From Lepidostoma basale (Eukaryota > Arthropoda > Insecta > Trichoptera > Lepidostomatidae), in contig JAHDVF020000840.1 of assembly GCA_022606425.2 (NCBI GenBank), positions 1-64,000 on the forward strand: a DNA stretch of 64,000 bases. Direction: 5' to 3'. Of the stretch, positions 20,346-30,239 are shown in pieces. The position numbers were made by a program, and so were the translations under genes. How positions within the stretch are numbered: position 1 is the stretch's first letter; the number at the start of each line of letters is the position of its first letter. The notes under the pieces are model-generated. The model was not told where the DNA came from, ran no database searches, and saw nothing but the letters and a program-made list of their open reading frames with translations.

Positions 20346-20629
20346 TCATTATTTGCTATTACGGGAGTAATATTCGTTTTGTTATTATGGATATCGTAAA
20401 CAGCTGACAATTGTAATACGTGTATTTTGGTATAATACCGAAGTAATTGTAATATCAGTGCAAGCCATAACCGGGTTGAACTGTTTTATCAATCCCAGAG
20501 TCACTGTACCCGGCATTGTGTTCATCTCATGCCACTGTGGTCCACCGGCACGGCATAGCCAACCTGTTTAAAACACGGTAAAGATATTTTAAACTAGAAC
20601 AGGTGTAAATCGATAGCATAAAATGAGAT

Positions 20630-21010
20630 CAAGAGGTTCCGCCGAGATCGCTCTCTCGCCGCTGCGTGCCGCGTATCTTAGTAATTGATTCTAAGGCCAT
20701 TGAACGGCCTTCGTTCGGAGCGCGATGTAACTGTTTCTACATTTTTTTTTTCGTTTCAAGTTTTTTTCGCTTCTTCAGCACTTACACGTGAAATCTGGTG
20801 ATTTTTTCCCGTTTCCTAAACCGACTCGTCTATTTTGCGCCGGGCGAAATATGTTGCCAATCACCGCGATTGTTGGCGAGGGTCCGAGGCGATGAGATGA
20901 TTTTTTATTGGATTTAATGGGATTTGTACAGAGTCTTTTGCGAGGCAGATGCGCGCACAGCAAGTGCGGGTATAAATATCCAGCTAGTAAAGACCGGTGG
21001 AGTATACCAT
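20630..21010 (+). promoter_or_regulatory. Possible promoter region
   Basis: A GC-richer unique stretch followed by TATAAATA (20971-20978) in GTGCGGGTATAAATATCC. Upstream there is TTTTGCGCCGGGCG (20832-20845), similar to an E2F-type TTTSGCGC site. No open frame follows within a few hundred bases, so any transcript would be non-coding or have a short first exon. Composition and TATA box are the only support. Confidence 0.25.
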
Positions 21011-21584
21011 AATTAAAATAGACAAATACTGGTTACATATATACACAAAGCTTAATAGGAAAATTCAGATAGAGATTTGAACAATATGGATATTTTATTT
21101 TACATTATTTGTGAAAAGAAAATATGTTTTTATAATATATCTACTAACAATTTTATAGAAGAAGATTGTGGAGTATCTTTTGATGTTTGTCATCTATGTA
21201 TTAAATAATATTTTTATTGTTTTTATTTTATTATTATTAAATATTTAGTGGGCTTCTACTTGTTTTTAATGTTGACCGGTTTCGGGAGCTTGATGCAATA
21301 TTCGGGTATCTACATCAACATTTATTTAGTTTACGAGTATATACTAAATGCTAGTGGTGGAAGTTAAATTTTTAACTGGTTCTAAATAATCCAATACTGT
21401 TGTTAAGTTGTTAGTGTTGTTGTTTTCTGTATAATTAAAAAGCACTTACAAAGGTTACTAATTTAAAATTTCTACCAAGAAATTTTAATTAAAAATATTA
21501 ATCTATGTATTGATTATAAGTTTTCATATGATGCACTCACTTTCTGGTTAGTCATTTTAAACTAACAGATAAAAAACAGTTGTT

Positions 21585-21645
21585 ATAATGCCCTGATGAA
21601 GCTTGGGTCCAAGCGAAACTAATTGGCATCAATTACAATAACCAT
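21585..21645 (+). ncRNA. Hammerhead-like hairpin, non-canonical
   Basis: CTGATGA (21593-21599) is followed by a strong stem (GCTTGG/CCAAGC) and GAAAC, exactly as in a hammerhead core. However, the next bases are TAATTGGCATC: ATGCC and GGCAT close the loop directly and no GUH triplet sits in the right place. Read as a decayed hammerhead or a relic of a different core. Confidence 0.4.
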
Positions 21646-21719
21646 ACCGTGGTTAAATACTAAGTGTTTTATTTTGTATCTATAAGACTATAAGTATATT
21701 AAAAAATTAAATGATTGAC

Positions 21720-21900
21720 TTTTGACTGAAAATTGATCAAATTTGTAAACAATTTTATAATATTTTAAATATATGTATCTTTATAATATGTATCACTGAA
21801 GAAGGACTGGTTGTCCGAAACATGTCTAATATGTAATTTTAATAGTGTTGTATACACAAAGTACGAGTATCTACTCATATATAAAAAAAGATAAACCCAA
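21720..21900 (+). repeat. HP-B repeat, partial copy
   Basis: Matches 49900-50080: CTGAAAATTGATCAAATTTG, CAATTTTATAATATTTTAAA, the hammerhead-like core (21796-21826), then AGTGTTGTATACACAAAGTA. Confidence 0.75.
21786..21836 (+). ncRNA. Hammerhead-ribozyme-like motif (HP-B)
   Basis: CTGAAGA at 21796-21802; stem II GGAC/GTCC (21804-21807 with 21813-21816) with loop TGGTT; GAAAC at 21817-21821; AT; GTC at 21824-21826. All invariant core bases are present. Helix I (ATGTATCA with TAATATGT) pairs at eight of nine positions with one C-A mismatch. Helix III would be only A-U and C-G closed by two bases, as in the minimal hammerheads of Penelope-like elements. Activity is untested. Confidence 0.6.
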
Positions 21901-21904
21901 AATA

Positions 21905-22477
21905 TTATCTATTACGGGAATCAAATCCAGTCCTGTTTATTAAGACAAATGCATTAACATTGTGGAATCCCTTGTTATTTTTAATATTCATTAATTTAAA
22001 TAGCTTTTCCATCTTCGAATATAATGCCACATTATTATATCGATTGAAACACATCAAAATAAAAAGTGGGATCAATATTTAAAAATACATGTAATCATTT
22101 CAATTTCAAACTTAAACAACATAGTGAAGTTTTTATTTTCAAAATTATTCCATCAATCAAATTAATTAATTAATAAAAAAAAAAGCATTTTGTGCATGCG
22201 ATTTAAATAAACCTTTAGAACAATGAATACAATATTCCATGAGCTTGCAACATAGGATTTGAACCTCTTGGATACTTGGATTGTTAAGATTAATATATTG
22301 TTATTTATTCTATAATATAATATAAGCAATACAAATGTAATTCTAGAACATTCCAATTCGATTTAAAGATTTAAAAATATACAAATTAGTAAAACATCTT
22401 AATGTTTTAGTAATTGCAATGTAATTCTAAGAGGGTTTAGGAGATTAGGCAGAGCTCTCGCAGATGATGGCGAGGTA
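21905..22477. other. AT-rich, no gene recognised
   Basis: No ORF of note and no recognised repeat family. Confidence 0.4.
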
Positions 22478-22771
22478 ATGGTCCATGCAACGATTTCGTC
22501 TAGCACCTTAATACACGACGCAACATCCAGTGAAATTTGGAGGTTGCGCAATCGGGAAAGAGCAGAAGAGTACTGTGATTACAAAAAACAATTTCACTCG
22601 GTGCAGCCGCCTGAAGGTCATTACTCTTCTAAACACCGTGTAGTTCAAGGTCGAAAGGAGCTTAAATTGGTACGCCCCGAGTATCAACCTAATGATTCTT
22701 TAAAAATGGTTTATAACGAAAGGGAATCTTCACTTTTCTCCAAGTATTGTCTTTTTATAATCGCAGCTTAA
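22478..22771 (+). other. Open frame of 97 codons, status uncertain
   Basis: The translated product (WRLRNRERAEEYCDYKKQFH, SVQPPEGHYSSKHRVVQGRK, LVRPEYQPNDS) is rich in charged and polar residues and less AT-driven than other frames nearby, and matches none of the repeat families here. It could be a host exon or the remnant of an element. I recognise no domain, and no clear upstream gene context or splice pattern supports it. Confidence 0.2.
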
Positions 22772-22875
22772 CATGTTTTTTTACGTAACTGACATATGCG
22801 TTTAAATTGGATACTTAAGTCCGATCGATGTTTGCATATATACTAGATAATATCGAATATGTATACTTGTTAACT

Positions 22876-23284
22876 TAAACTAACTAACCAACTAACCATC
22901 ATTTCTCCCCGAAGGGGTAGGCAGAAAGAATGGACTGCCACCCTTTTCGTTCCTGACATACTTATCTCGATCCTCAACATTCGTAAATCGTGTCACGCAC
23001 ACGCGTCGATTTCTCTGACTCCTCACATGGCCGAAATTCAATATTTGATTTATTTGATTGTGCCACGTTTTCCTCGGTCTTCCTCTATTTCTGGTTCCAT
23101 ATACATCGTTAACATATTTTTTTTTACCATTCTTTCTTCATCCATTCTTTTCATATGTCCAAACCATCTTAATGATCCTTTCATTATTTTGTTCATAACA
23201 CCATCATTCGCACCGCATTCACTCTTTATAGTTTCATTCGACACTCTATCATACACAGAGTATCTACACATTCGTCTAAGTTAA
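22876..23284 (-). mobile_element. LINE-T, 3' fragment (about 400 bp)
   Basis: Minus strand: RRMCRYSVYDRVSNETIKSE, CGANDGVMNKIMKGSLRWFG, HMKRMDEERMVKK and RGKRGTIK (frameshifted RGRPRKTWH), then the NRRVCVT region, ending AACCAACTAACC on the plus strand. A close relative of 6947-7352. Confidence 0.8.
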
Positions 23285-23289
23285 CGTGA

Positions 23290-24300
23290 AATAAATAATA
23301 ATACGGTTGGTTTTCGAGGACGTGAACATTGTCCAATTAAGGATATTTGGCAAAACCCTTGTTCGTTTACACGCATGTTGAAAATAGTACATTTAATATT
23401 TCTCTTAATTTACGTATAAGTTTTAGGTTTACGTTCAAGTAAAAAATGTTATTTTAAACGATTTCTAAGGCGTTTTTTTAATTGACTCAGTAATAAAAGA
23501 CACGAGTGAAAATAAAATAACGTGAAAAAATTGCATCACTAAAAAAATTTGGTTGATTTTTTTTTGTACTATGAAAAAAAATGCGTAGTGTCTAGGCTAC
23601 AGACTGTCCAGTTATTGTTGCCTTCGTAATTTGGATTGATGGTGGAGTGTATTGTCAGAAATTGAGATATAAAAATGTATTTTAGGACAAACGGGACCCT
23701 AACCCGTGACCTCGGGCCCACTGCTTGGAGTACGTGTACGGCACGCCTATGGCCGTCAATAACAATAAAATTAGTATGAAGATTGCTATTTGGTATTTAT
23801 AATATCTACGCTTTTCAAGGGCGGGGGGTGGATATTTTAAGATTAAAAAAAATTACTTTCCTATATTTAAATGAAACTGTTATATTGATAAATATTAAGT
23901 TATTTCAGGGTTCTACTTCATTTAGAAACACTTATATGCATGTTAATTTAATTGACTAAAATATATTTGATAACATTTTTCTGATTTTGTAAAAAAATTA
24001 TAGAAGTAGGTATCTATTGATAATCAAAAATAAATGTTTATTATTATTTGTTACTAGTTATTATAATTCTGACCAGCTTAAGAAGCTCGCTGAACTTCTG
24101 GTATTTTTTTAAATTTTCGTTATTTATAAACTTTTGTCAATATTTCTTAATAATCAATGTTAATAAGTTGTAATGAATATCTTTTAATAAAATGAACTGA
24201 TATAAATAATAAATATTTAAACGAAGCATAGATCATTTCCATTTATTATGAAGGTGTATTTTTTTCAACACAAAATGAGCGCTTAATACATTTATCATAA
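23290..24300. other. Mostly AT-rich; possible decayed tRNA-like SINE at 23688-23760
   Basis: At 23688-23760 the minus strand reads GGCCATAGGCGTGCCGTACA, then GAGGTCACGGGTTAGGGTCC, which has the spacing of a tRNA-like head (GGGTTAGGGTCCC as box B). There is a single copy in this window, so the call is weak. The rest shows nothing. Confidence 0.3.
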
Positions 24301-24304
24301 TATT

Positions 24305-24470
24305 AAGATGACTTTTGTGGCAGAGTGGCAGCAGCTATGACTACCATACCGAAGGAACGGGTTCGATTCCTGACGATGCAACTGTGATTCTCACACTGTG
24401 TTATTTATTAGCTACCTACCACATGTCATGAGAATCAATATAAGAGTGATATACCTATATACCATTTATT
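24305..24470 (+). mobile_element. SINE-1, tRNA-derived, shortened
   Basis: Head GTGGCAGAGTGGCAGCAG (box A) and GGGTTCGATTCC (box B), then CTGTGATTCTCACACTG, with the middle TAGAATTCTCG part deleted, then CATGTCATGAGAATCAATAT. Confidence 0.75.
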
Positions 24471-24479
24471 TTGATATAG

Positions 24480-25130
24480 CTAAAGAGCCATTCAATAAAA
24501 AATTAAACTTATATCATTTAAATTTTTAAATAAATCAACAAATAAGCATTTTTGGCTATTTTCACGACTGAAATTAAAATTGAATACACTATGCAATACA
24601 TTTAAACGAAAAACGCACGTCTTTGGCCGGCAACGCACATTACCGCGGCAGAGAGTTTACGACTGACCACAAATGATTATGATAGAAGACGAAACTTGTA
24701 AATTAAATTAAGTAAAAGTGCATACGGCGCAGCATCCCAGCTGGAGTCACTGAACTCGCATTTCGTACGGCTATTGATCACCTGGAGATGATTGCAGTCC
24801 CAGCCGTGTAATAATATCTCGTTCTGGGGAAATGTACAATTTGAAATTACATACTGCGGGACAATCAGCCATTTTGTTAATGCGCATGTCCCGGTGTTAT
24901 CTATATCCCAATCATACGTGATATCATTGGGAACTTCACCTGTTTCTGACCGTTACGTCTCACACTGGCAAAGCGAATTGTATTGTAGTTTAATAACGCA
25001 TTGTTAAAAAAGCAATAGCATTAGATGGATTCACTTGGTATATAATTTCTTTATCGATCTGTACCATATATAATATTACCTGGCATGCATTTTATGTTTT
25101 GAATAATTCATTTTTTTGCCAACATAAATA
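24480..25130. other. No gene; unique patch 24600-25000
   Basis: A less AT-rich stretch that matches no repeat family. The plus-strand ORF 24792-25007 (71 codons) has no recognisable domain. Confidence 0.35.
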
Positions 25131-25132
25131 AT

Positions 25133-25376
25133 GACGACCTTCGTGGCAGAGTGCTAAGAGCTCTGATTTCCATTCCGAAGGTTCTGGGTTCGATTCCCGG
25201 CGATGGCAGTGTGATTGTCACACTGTCTTTGGTCTGGCGTAGAATTCTCGTTACAATAAAATGGCGATAGATTGGCTACCTGTCACATGTCACGAGAATC
25301 AATATATCAGCTTAAAAATAAAAATTGTATACTGTAATTGGGTTCAAACGACCTGTTGTATACGTAAAAAAAAATG
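25133..25376 (+). mobile_element. SINE-1, tRNA-derived, near full length
   Basis: Head ACGACCTTCGTGGCAGAGTG (box A), GGGTTCGATTCCCGG (box B, 25189-25203), followed by TGTGATTGTCACACTGTC, TAGAATTCTCGTTACAATAA, GGCGATAGATTGGCTACC, CACGAGAATCAATAT and GGGTTCAAACGACCTGTTGT, then A-rich. Pol III internal promoter boxes are intact. Other copies: 11168, 24305, 27640, 62742. Confidence 0.85.
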
Positions 25377-25460
25377 ATAGTACATTTTTATATAAAAAAA
25401 TCCTATATTAATATATTAAGTAGTCCATTGTTTGGCCGTAACACTATGATACTTCAACAT

Positions 25461-25650
25461 TATTACTGTTTAAATTTAAAACACTGTTATAATATCACAA
25501 TTTCTGTTTATTCACTGAGAGTGTCGCGACAGCTGTTTCGCCAACACCCGACGATGCCAACATCGGTTAGCGAAACAGCTGCCGCGACACTCTCAATGAA
25601 TAAAAAGAAATTATGATATTATAACAGTGTTTTAAATCTTAACGGTAATA
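25461..25650. repeat. HP-D foldback repeat, long palindrome
   Basis: Left arm 25461-25543 and right arm 25569-25650 are inverted copies of about 83 nt at high identity (ACACTGTTATAATATCA, GAGTGTCGCG, AGCTGTTTCGC). The ~25-nt centre holds CCGACGA, then GCCAAC/GGTTAGC, then GAAAC, AGCT and GCC: a hammerhead-like core with U4 to C and GUC to GCC changes. In the left arm the minus strand keeps GAAACAGCTGTC intact. Confidence 0.85.
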
Positions 25651-25657
25651 ATATATG

Positions 25658-25805
25658 TTATGAGGTTCGCAACCCATCACACCGCGTCTCCCGCGGGGCG
25701 AAAAGAGAAGGATGGAGTGCCGCATCGATTAAAATGTGACAGTCCATTCTTTCTGCCTACCCTTTCGGAGAGACGGCGTGATGGTTAGTTAGTTTTTTAG
25801 TTAGT
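25658..25805 (+). mobile_element. SINE-T copy, 3' half
   Basis: ATGAGGTTCGCAACCCATCA, GCGTCTCCCGCGGGGCG, AAGGATGGAGTGCCGCATCG, then the LINE-T-like end GGAGAGACGGCGTGATGG and TTAGTTAG units. It starts eight bases after the HP-D palindrome. Confidence 0.8.
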
Positions 25806-26312
25806 TAGTTTAATTCCATTTAGTTTGATGGCATATATGACAGAAGATTGCAGCGAGTTGTCGAAATCGGTCGAATTCATAAACCTAAGTATACATTAAA
25901 TATACATTATAAAGATTTTTTAAAAATATTTTTCATTTTTAACAATGAACTTCTATCGAGAAATTTCAAATAACAACATTAATATTTTATGAAGTGTTAA
26001 AATATATATTTTTAATAAAATCTTCATTACTATAGATATGAAAAAGGATTTGAGGTCGTAAATCTACAATATCCGATATTAAATAATAATAAAACTAGTA
26101 AAATTTTTGTCTTTACATTGACAGGACGAGAGATTCTAGTAAAATCATATTTGATTAACAAATATTGTAAAACCTTTTTTAAATTACATGTTAAATTATT
26201 TGTGCTTTATACTAGTTGTCGTGTTTTTTTAAATCTTTAATTATATTGTTTCTATGTTCTTGTATTAAAAAAAATCAGTTCATTTTCATAATTTTAATTA
26301 AAACTTAAATAA

Positions 26313-26500
26313 TCGGGTGGTGGTCTAGGGGATAGAACGCTTGACTCCTAATCTAGGGGACTTGGGTTTGAGCCTGGACACGACCAGATTCCTTCTACAT
26401 AATAATGAGGTATTTTCTGCTCATATTGAAGATTGTAAAATAAATTCTAATATCATTGATTTAAATCTTTGATGTTAGTATTTAAAAAAAAAAAAAAAAC
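26313..26500 (+). mobile_element. SINE-2, tRNA-derived, best copy
   Basis: TCGGGTGGTGGTCTAGGGGA and TAGAACGCTTGACTCC (box A region), GGGTTTGAGCC (box B), ACACGACCAGATTCCTTCT, an AT-rich body with TTTTCTGCTCATATTGAAG, and an A15-16 tail at about 26484-26500. The long A tract suggests a fairly recent insertion. Confidence 0.8.
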
Positions 26501-26579
26501 AGGTCCCTTTTAAAAAATATTAATTAATTTTTGATACTTTAAGAGTAAAAACTAATTAAAGATTAAATAATAAAGAGAT

Positions 26580-27022
26580 ACTTAAAGAATAATGATGAGG
26601 ATGAAAGTAGAATAAATGCAGTAGAAATGAGATCTCTTAGACGAATGTGTGTATACTCTGTGTATGATAGAGTGTGGAATGAAAACATAAGATGTGAATG
26701 CGGTGCGAATGATGGTGTTATGAACAAAATAATTTGGACATATGGAAAGAATGAATGAAGAAAAAATGGTAAAATTTTTTATGTTAACGATGTAAATGGA
26801 ACCAAAAATAGAGGAAGACCGAGGAAAACGTGTCACGATTAAATGAATCAAATATTTAATGTCGGCCATGTGAGGAGTCAGAGAAATCGACGCGCGTGCC
26901 TGACACGATGTATGAATGTTGAGGAAGCGAGAGAAATATGTCAGAAAAGAAAAGTATGACAGTCCATTCTATCTGCCTACCCCTTCGGAGAGACGGCGTG
27001 ATGGTTATTTAGTTAGGTAGTT
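26580..27022 (+). mobile_element. LINE-T, 3' fragment (about 440 bp)
   Basis: Begins with DEDESRINAVEMRSLRRMCV (26592-), then YSVYDRVWNENIRCECGAND, GVMNKI, a gap of about 20 bp, GHMERMNEEKMVKF, NGTKNRGRPRKTCHD, a stop, then NVGHVRSQRNRRACLT, CMNVEEAREICQ and AYPFGETA with a (TTAG)n-like tail. It is one of the best copies for defining the family order and is broken by a small deletion and two stops. Confidence 0.85.
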
Positions 27023-27127
27023 TTACTTTAAGAGTAATACAAAAACAACAATTTGGAATTCGATTTATATTAAACATTCTGTTTAGATGTAGCAAAGTAT
27101 ATACTTAACAAATGTTTCCCATAAGAA

Positions 27128-27319
27128 TTGAGTCTATTTAAGGTTGGCATGTGCGCCCAGCCGGGCCAAGGATGGCATGAGAGGCCCGCGGCCGCCGCCC
27201 GCCGGCGGTCACACTCCGTTAATTTCGGCACTTTGACATGGGTAGACGATTTTCATAGAAATGGCCAAACGACACTTCTTTTCCTATTATTTAGTCGCAA
27301 CCCTCAAAGAGACGGTTGA
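27128..27319 (+). other. Short GC-rich island
   Basis: 27150-27215 includes GCCGGGCC and GCGGCCGCCGCCCGCCGGCG, far more GC-rich than anything nearby. A 63-codon open frame spans it but shows no domain. It could be a CpG-rich regulatory or first-exon segment, or a fragment of a foreign element. Confidence 0.25.
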
Positions 27320-27639
27320 TACATATTTCAAATTACTTGAACACTATTACAGTGACAACAAATATTTAAAAAAAATAGCGTGGGTCATTAACTTTAACAA
27401 TTAAATTTGAATGGACTGTATTTAATACAAATTGCAAATTTCTTACAATAATTTTTTAAACTTATGAAATCATTTTTGCTTGAAAACCAAATAGCCTTGG
27501 ATGAAAAGGGAAGCTTTTTTTTCTCTAAAATTAAATTAACTTTGTATTTATTATAATTATTATTATAATTTTGTTGAATCGCTCTTTACATCATGACAGC
27601 ATGAGCCAAATCGATGTAAAGGGTATAATTTTCATAGTG

Positions 27640-27800
27640 TTTCTCGTGACATGATATAGATAGCTAATCTATCGCCATTTTTATTGTCACGTGAATTCTA
27701 CACTAGACCAGGCAGTGTGACAAACACCCGGAATCGAACCCGGAACCTTCGGGGTGGCAGTCAATGCACTTACCACTCGGCCACGAAGGTCGTCAGAATA
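27640..27800 (-). mobile_element. SINE-1, tRNA-derived
   Basis: Minus strand: GACCTTCGTGGCCGAGTGGT (box A), GGGTTCGATTCCGGG (box B), TTGTCACACTGCC, TAGAATTCACGTGACAATAA, GGCGATAGATTAGC and TGTCACGAGAAACACTATG. It lacks the last third of the unit. Confidence 0.8.
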
Positions 27801-27884
27801 AAACACGTTAATCATTAAAAAAAACAAATTCATATTAACGACATTCACCTTGAATATATGAAAACTATATACATATATACGTTT

Positions 27885-28035
27885 TTTTATCCTGATGAAG
27901 GATATGGAGTATCCAACATATATTTAAGCATTAATTGTATCTCAAAAGAGACGAAGATGTAAATTATTTGAAAACAGAATATGGTGGTCGAGGCGTTTAA
28001 CAGGACTTATGACCTGTCATTGGTTGGTTGTTGAT
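27885..28035 (+). repeat. Dispersed repeat with a decayed hammerhead-like core
   Basis: CTGATGA (27892-27898), then stem GGATA/TATCC with a TGGAG loop, then AACAT where GAAACAT would be expected. Downstream, GCATTAATTGTATCTCAA, GACGAAGATG, ACAGAATATGGTGGTCGAGG and GGACTTATGACCTGTCATTG recur at 34843-34965. Confidence 0.55.
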
Positions 28036-28485
28036 TGGTTGGTGACCTGTACTTTAGAATGTAAGTTCTTAAGTACATTAATTTATTTAATTAAAGATGC
28101 AGCTTTTGTTAAAATCTAATTACAAAGTCATTAAAAAATCTGCAGTTTCCCAAATTGACACATAAAACTTAAATTTTATTTAGTAACTCTCGTATATGAA
28201 CTGATCAAAATATTTTTTTTCATACGACTTGAGGGTTAAGTAACTGATCAACAAATTCAGAGAACCGTTTAATTTGAATTTATTCCCATTGGGAAGTTCA
28301 TTAAGCGAATGTGAGCGAATTATTTTATAGCCCATTTCATTAATACTAATTAGAAATTATATATTTTTTGAGTCATTAACATTGCCTATACTTAGGGGTT
28401 CACTAAATGAACTTAATTATTGTTTTATCGTTATTTTTTTCCACATATTGTTCAATCACAGTGGTTGTTGCAGAAATATATTGCA
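28036..28485. other. AT-rich, no gene recognised
   Basis: Nothing beyond AT-driven ORFs. Confidence 0.4.
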
Positions 28486-28487
28486 TA

Positions 28488-28648
28488 CAACAACAACAAA
28501 AAACCATCACGCCGTTTCCCGTAGGGATCGGCAGAGAGTATGGACCGTCACAATACTCTATCCTGGCACACCTCTCTAGATTCCTCCACATTCATACAGT
28601 GAATCATACACGCACGTTGATTCTTCCGACTTTTAACATGACCAACCT
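28488..28648 (-). mobile_element. LINE-T sub-group with (TTG)n tail
   Basis: Minus strand ends GGAAACGGCGTGATGG then TTTTTTGTTGTTG. The body codes NRRACMI, CMNVEESREVCQDR in broken frames. It is directly followed by the large HP-E palindrome. Confidence 0.7.
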
Positions 28649-28649
28649 T

Positions 28650-29072
28650 GATTGATCAATTCATTAATATATTCATAATGCTTCTTTCGCCCTAACATTT
28701 AATTCTCATTTTCACATTATAATTCAATATATTTGATAAATATTAATCAAATATTTATTATATTGTGTTAAAATGAGAAATAAATAATAATTAAATAAAA
28801 CGATGTTTTTTAACTACTTCCACTTCTGTCTTTATTTCGACAGCGGCCGGTTTCGCCAGGCTCGCTGGTTCGCTGGCATCGACAGACACCAGGCAAAACC
28901 TGTCGCTATCAAAATAAAGACAAAAGTGGAAGTAGTTAAAAACATCGTTTTATTTAATTATTATTTAAAATGAACATCCGTTAAGAGATTTCAGTAAAAT
29001 CATTTGATTACCTGGGAAATAAATGATAGGGCGAAAATAGCATTATGAATATATTAATGAAATGATTAATCA
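28650..29072. repeat. HP-E large foldback element
   Basis: The outer ends are inverted copies (TCATTAATATATTCATAATG at 28661-28680 against the inverse at 29041-29060, then CGCCCTA). The inner arms (about 28772-28857 against 28888-28972) contain AACTACTTCCACTT and its inverse AAGTGGAAGTAGTT. The centre has two opposed HP-E cores: GCGAGCCTGGCGAAACCGG on the minus strand and AGGCAAAACCTGTCGC on the plus strand. The total of about 420 bp could fold into one long imperfect hairpin. No coding sequence. Confidence 0.8.
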
Positions 29073-29079
29073 ATTTGTT

Positions 29080-29395
29080 TGAACAAATATAAATAATTTG
29101 GTTAAAATTATTTGTGAAGCAACTGTACGTTAACAGTTGTAATGGGGGATACGTTTGTAATACCTTATGTAAAAATATGTTCACAAATGTAATAATCGTA
29201 TTGGAATTACTAGCCGTTTTTTTTGTAGTATTCAATTTCTTTATAGTTTCTGAGTTATTATTACTAAATTCGTCATCTAAGTTTGACGGTCGTCTATTTT
29301 TTACATTACAGAGACATTCTTGAGCTGTTAGCTTTTTAAGTAATGATTTTGTTTAAAAAAATGATAGTGTCATGGTGACCTGGTCTTCCGATTTG
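29080..29395. other. AT-rich, no gene recognised
   Basis: Small overlapping ORFs on both strands without domains. Confidence 0.35.
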
Positions 29396-29399
29396 TGTG

Positions 29400-29506
29400 G
29401 AATTTGTATAAAACAGATACGCGCACGTCATTCGCGACTCAGGAAGTACTGTTATGGATGATAAATTGTCGAAAAATCGTTGTTTAATGATGAAGTTGAA
29501 ATAACA
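29400..29506 (+). promoter_or_regulatory. Possible TATA/initiator core promoter
   Basis: TATAAAA at 29407-29413 is followed about 32 bp later by ACTCAGG (29437-29443), close to the arthropod initiator TCAGT. An ATG at 29454 in TTATGGATG opens a 16-codon frame. The spacing fits a TATA-dependent promoter, but no gene downstream is recognised and AT-rich DNA yields TATA boxes by chance. Confidence 0.25.
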
Positions 29507-30235
29507 TTAGTCATTCGTGTACCTCACAATGTCAAGTAAGTTCAAGGACTTAGAGGCGAATGTGTGGCGTGGGAAAACATTTGTTTTTGGAACATTAACA
29601 GTTGTTGTTCTTTATTCAAAAAATAGTAACGTCACTTGCAGGTGAATTACCTTGATTATTATTATAGGAATTGAAAATTCATTTTTTCGCTTGTATTAAA
29701 AGATATCTTTTGTTATATATGCCCTAGTAGTCATAATTATGCTTTATGTAATTAATTTAAACTGGATTGGATTACAGAATTGTTAAAATTCAAATCCTTG
29801 CCATTTTTATTTCATATATAAGCCTTAAATTTTTTTTATTTAGGTACCAGAAGTTCGCACGTTCGTGGAATTTAACTAATACACATTTAAAAAAGATTTT
29901 AATAAAGAAAAATATTTTCAATACTGTGAGTATTTTTATATATTTTTGTGTTAATTACGTTTTTTGCACTGCTAGGTGTTTTTTTGATTTGATTATGTAA
30001 AAATAATAAGATTTTTAATACACACAGTTTTAGAAAGAAATAACAAAAAAAAATAAACATATTTCTTGAATACCGGCGTAAAACTTCAATATATACAGTG
30101 ATGAAAATATCGGTTTTCTGACATTTTGTTATTTTATAATATATTATAGTTAGGTTATATTATTATATATTATAAGTATTTTGTCTAGATAGTCGAACTT
30201 TGTGATTTTGGGTACTTTTAGAATTTACGGGTACG
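29507..30235. other. AT-rich, no gene recognised
   Basis: No recognised repeat or coding sequence. The ORF 29767-30000 is AT-driven. Confidence 0.4.
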
Positions 30236-30239
30236 TTAG

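Noticed and set aside
21265..21310. Hammerhead on the minus strand (GAAACCGGTC)
   Set aside because: GAAAC, CG and GTC are present, but no CUGANGA box or stable stem II sits upstream.
25133..25205. Functional tRNA gene
   Set aside because: The tRNA-like head is followed by a shared SINE body and recurs in five copies; acceptor-stem pairing is poor.
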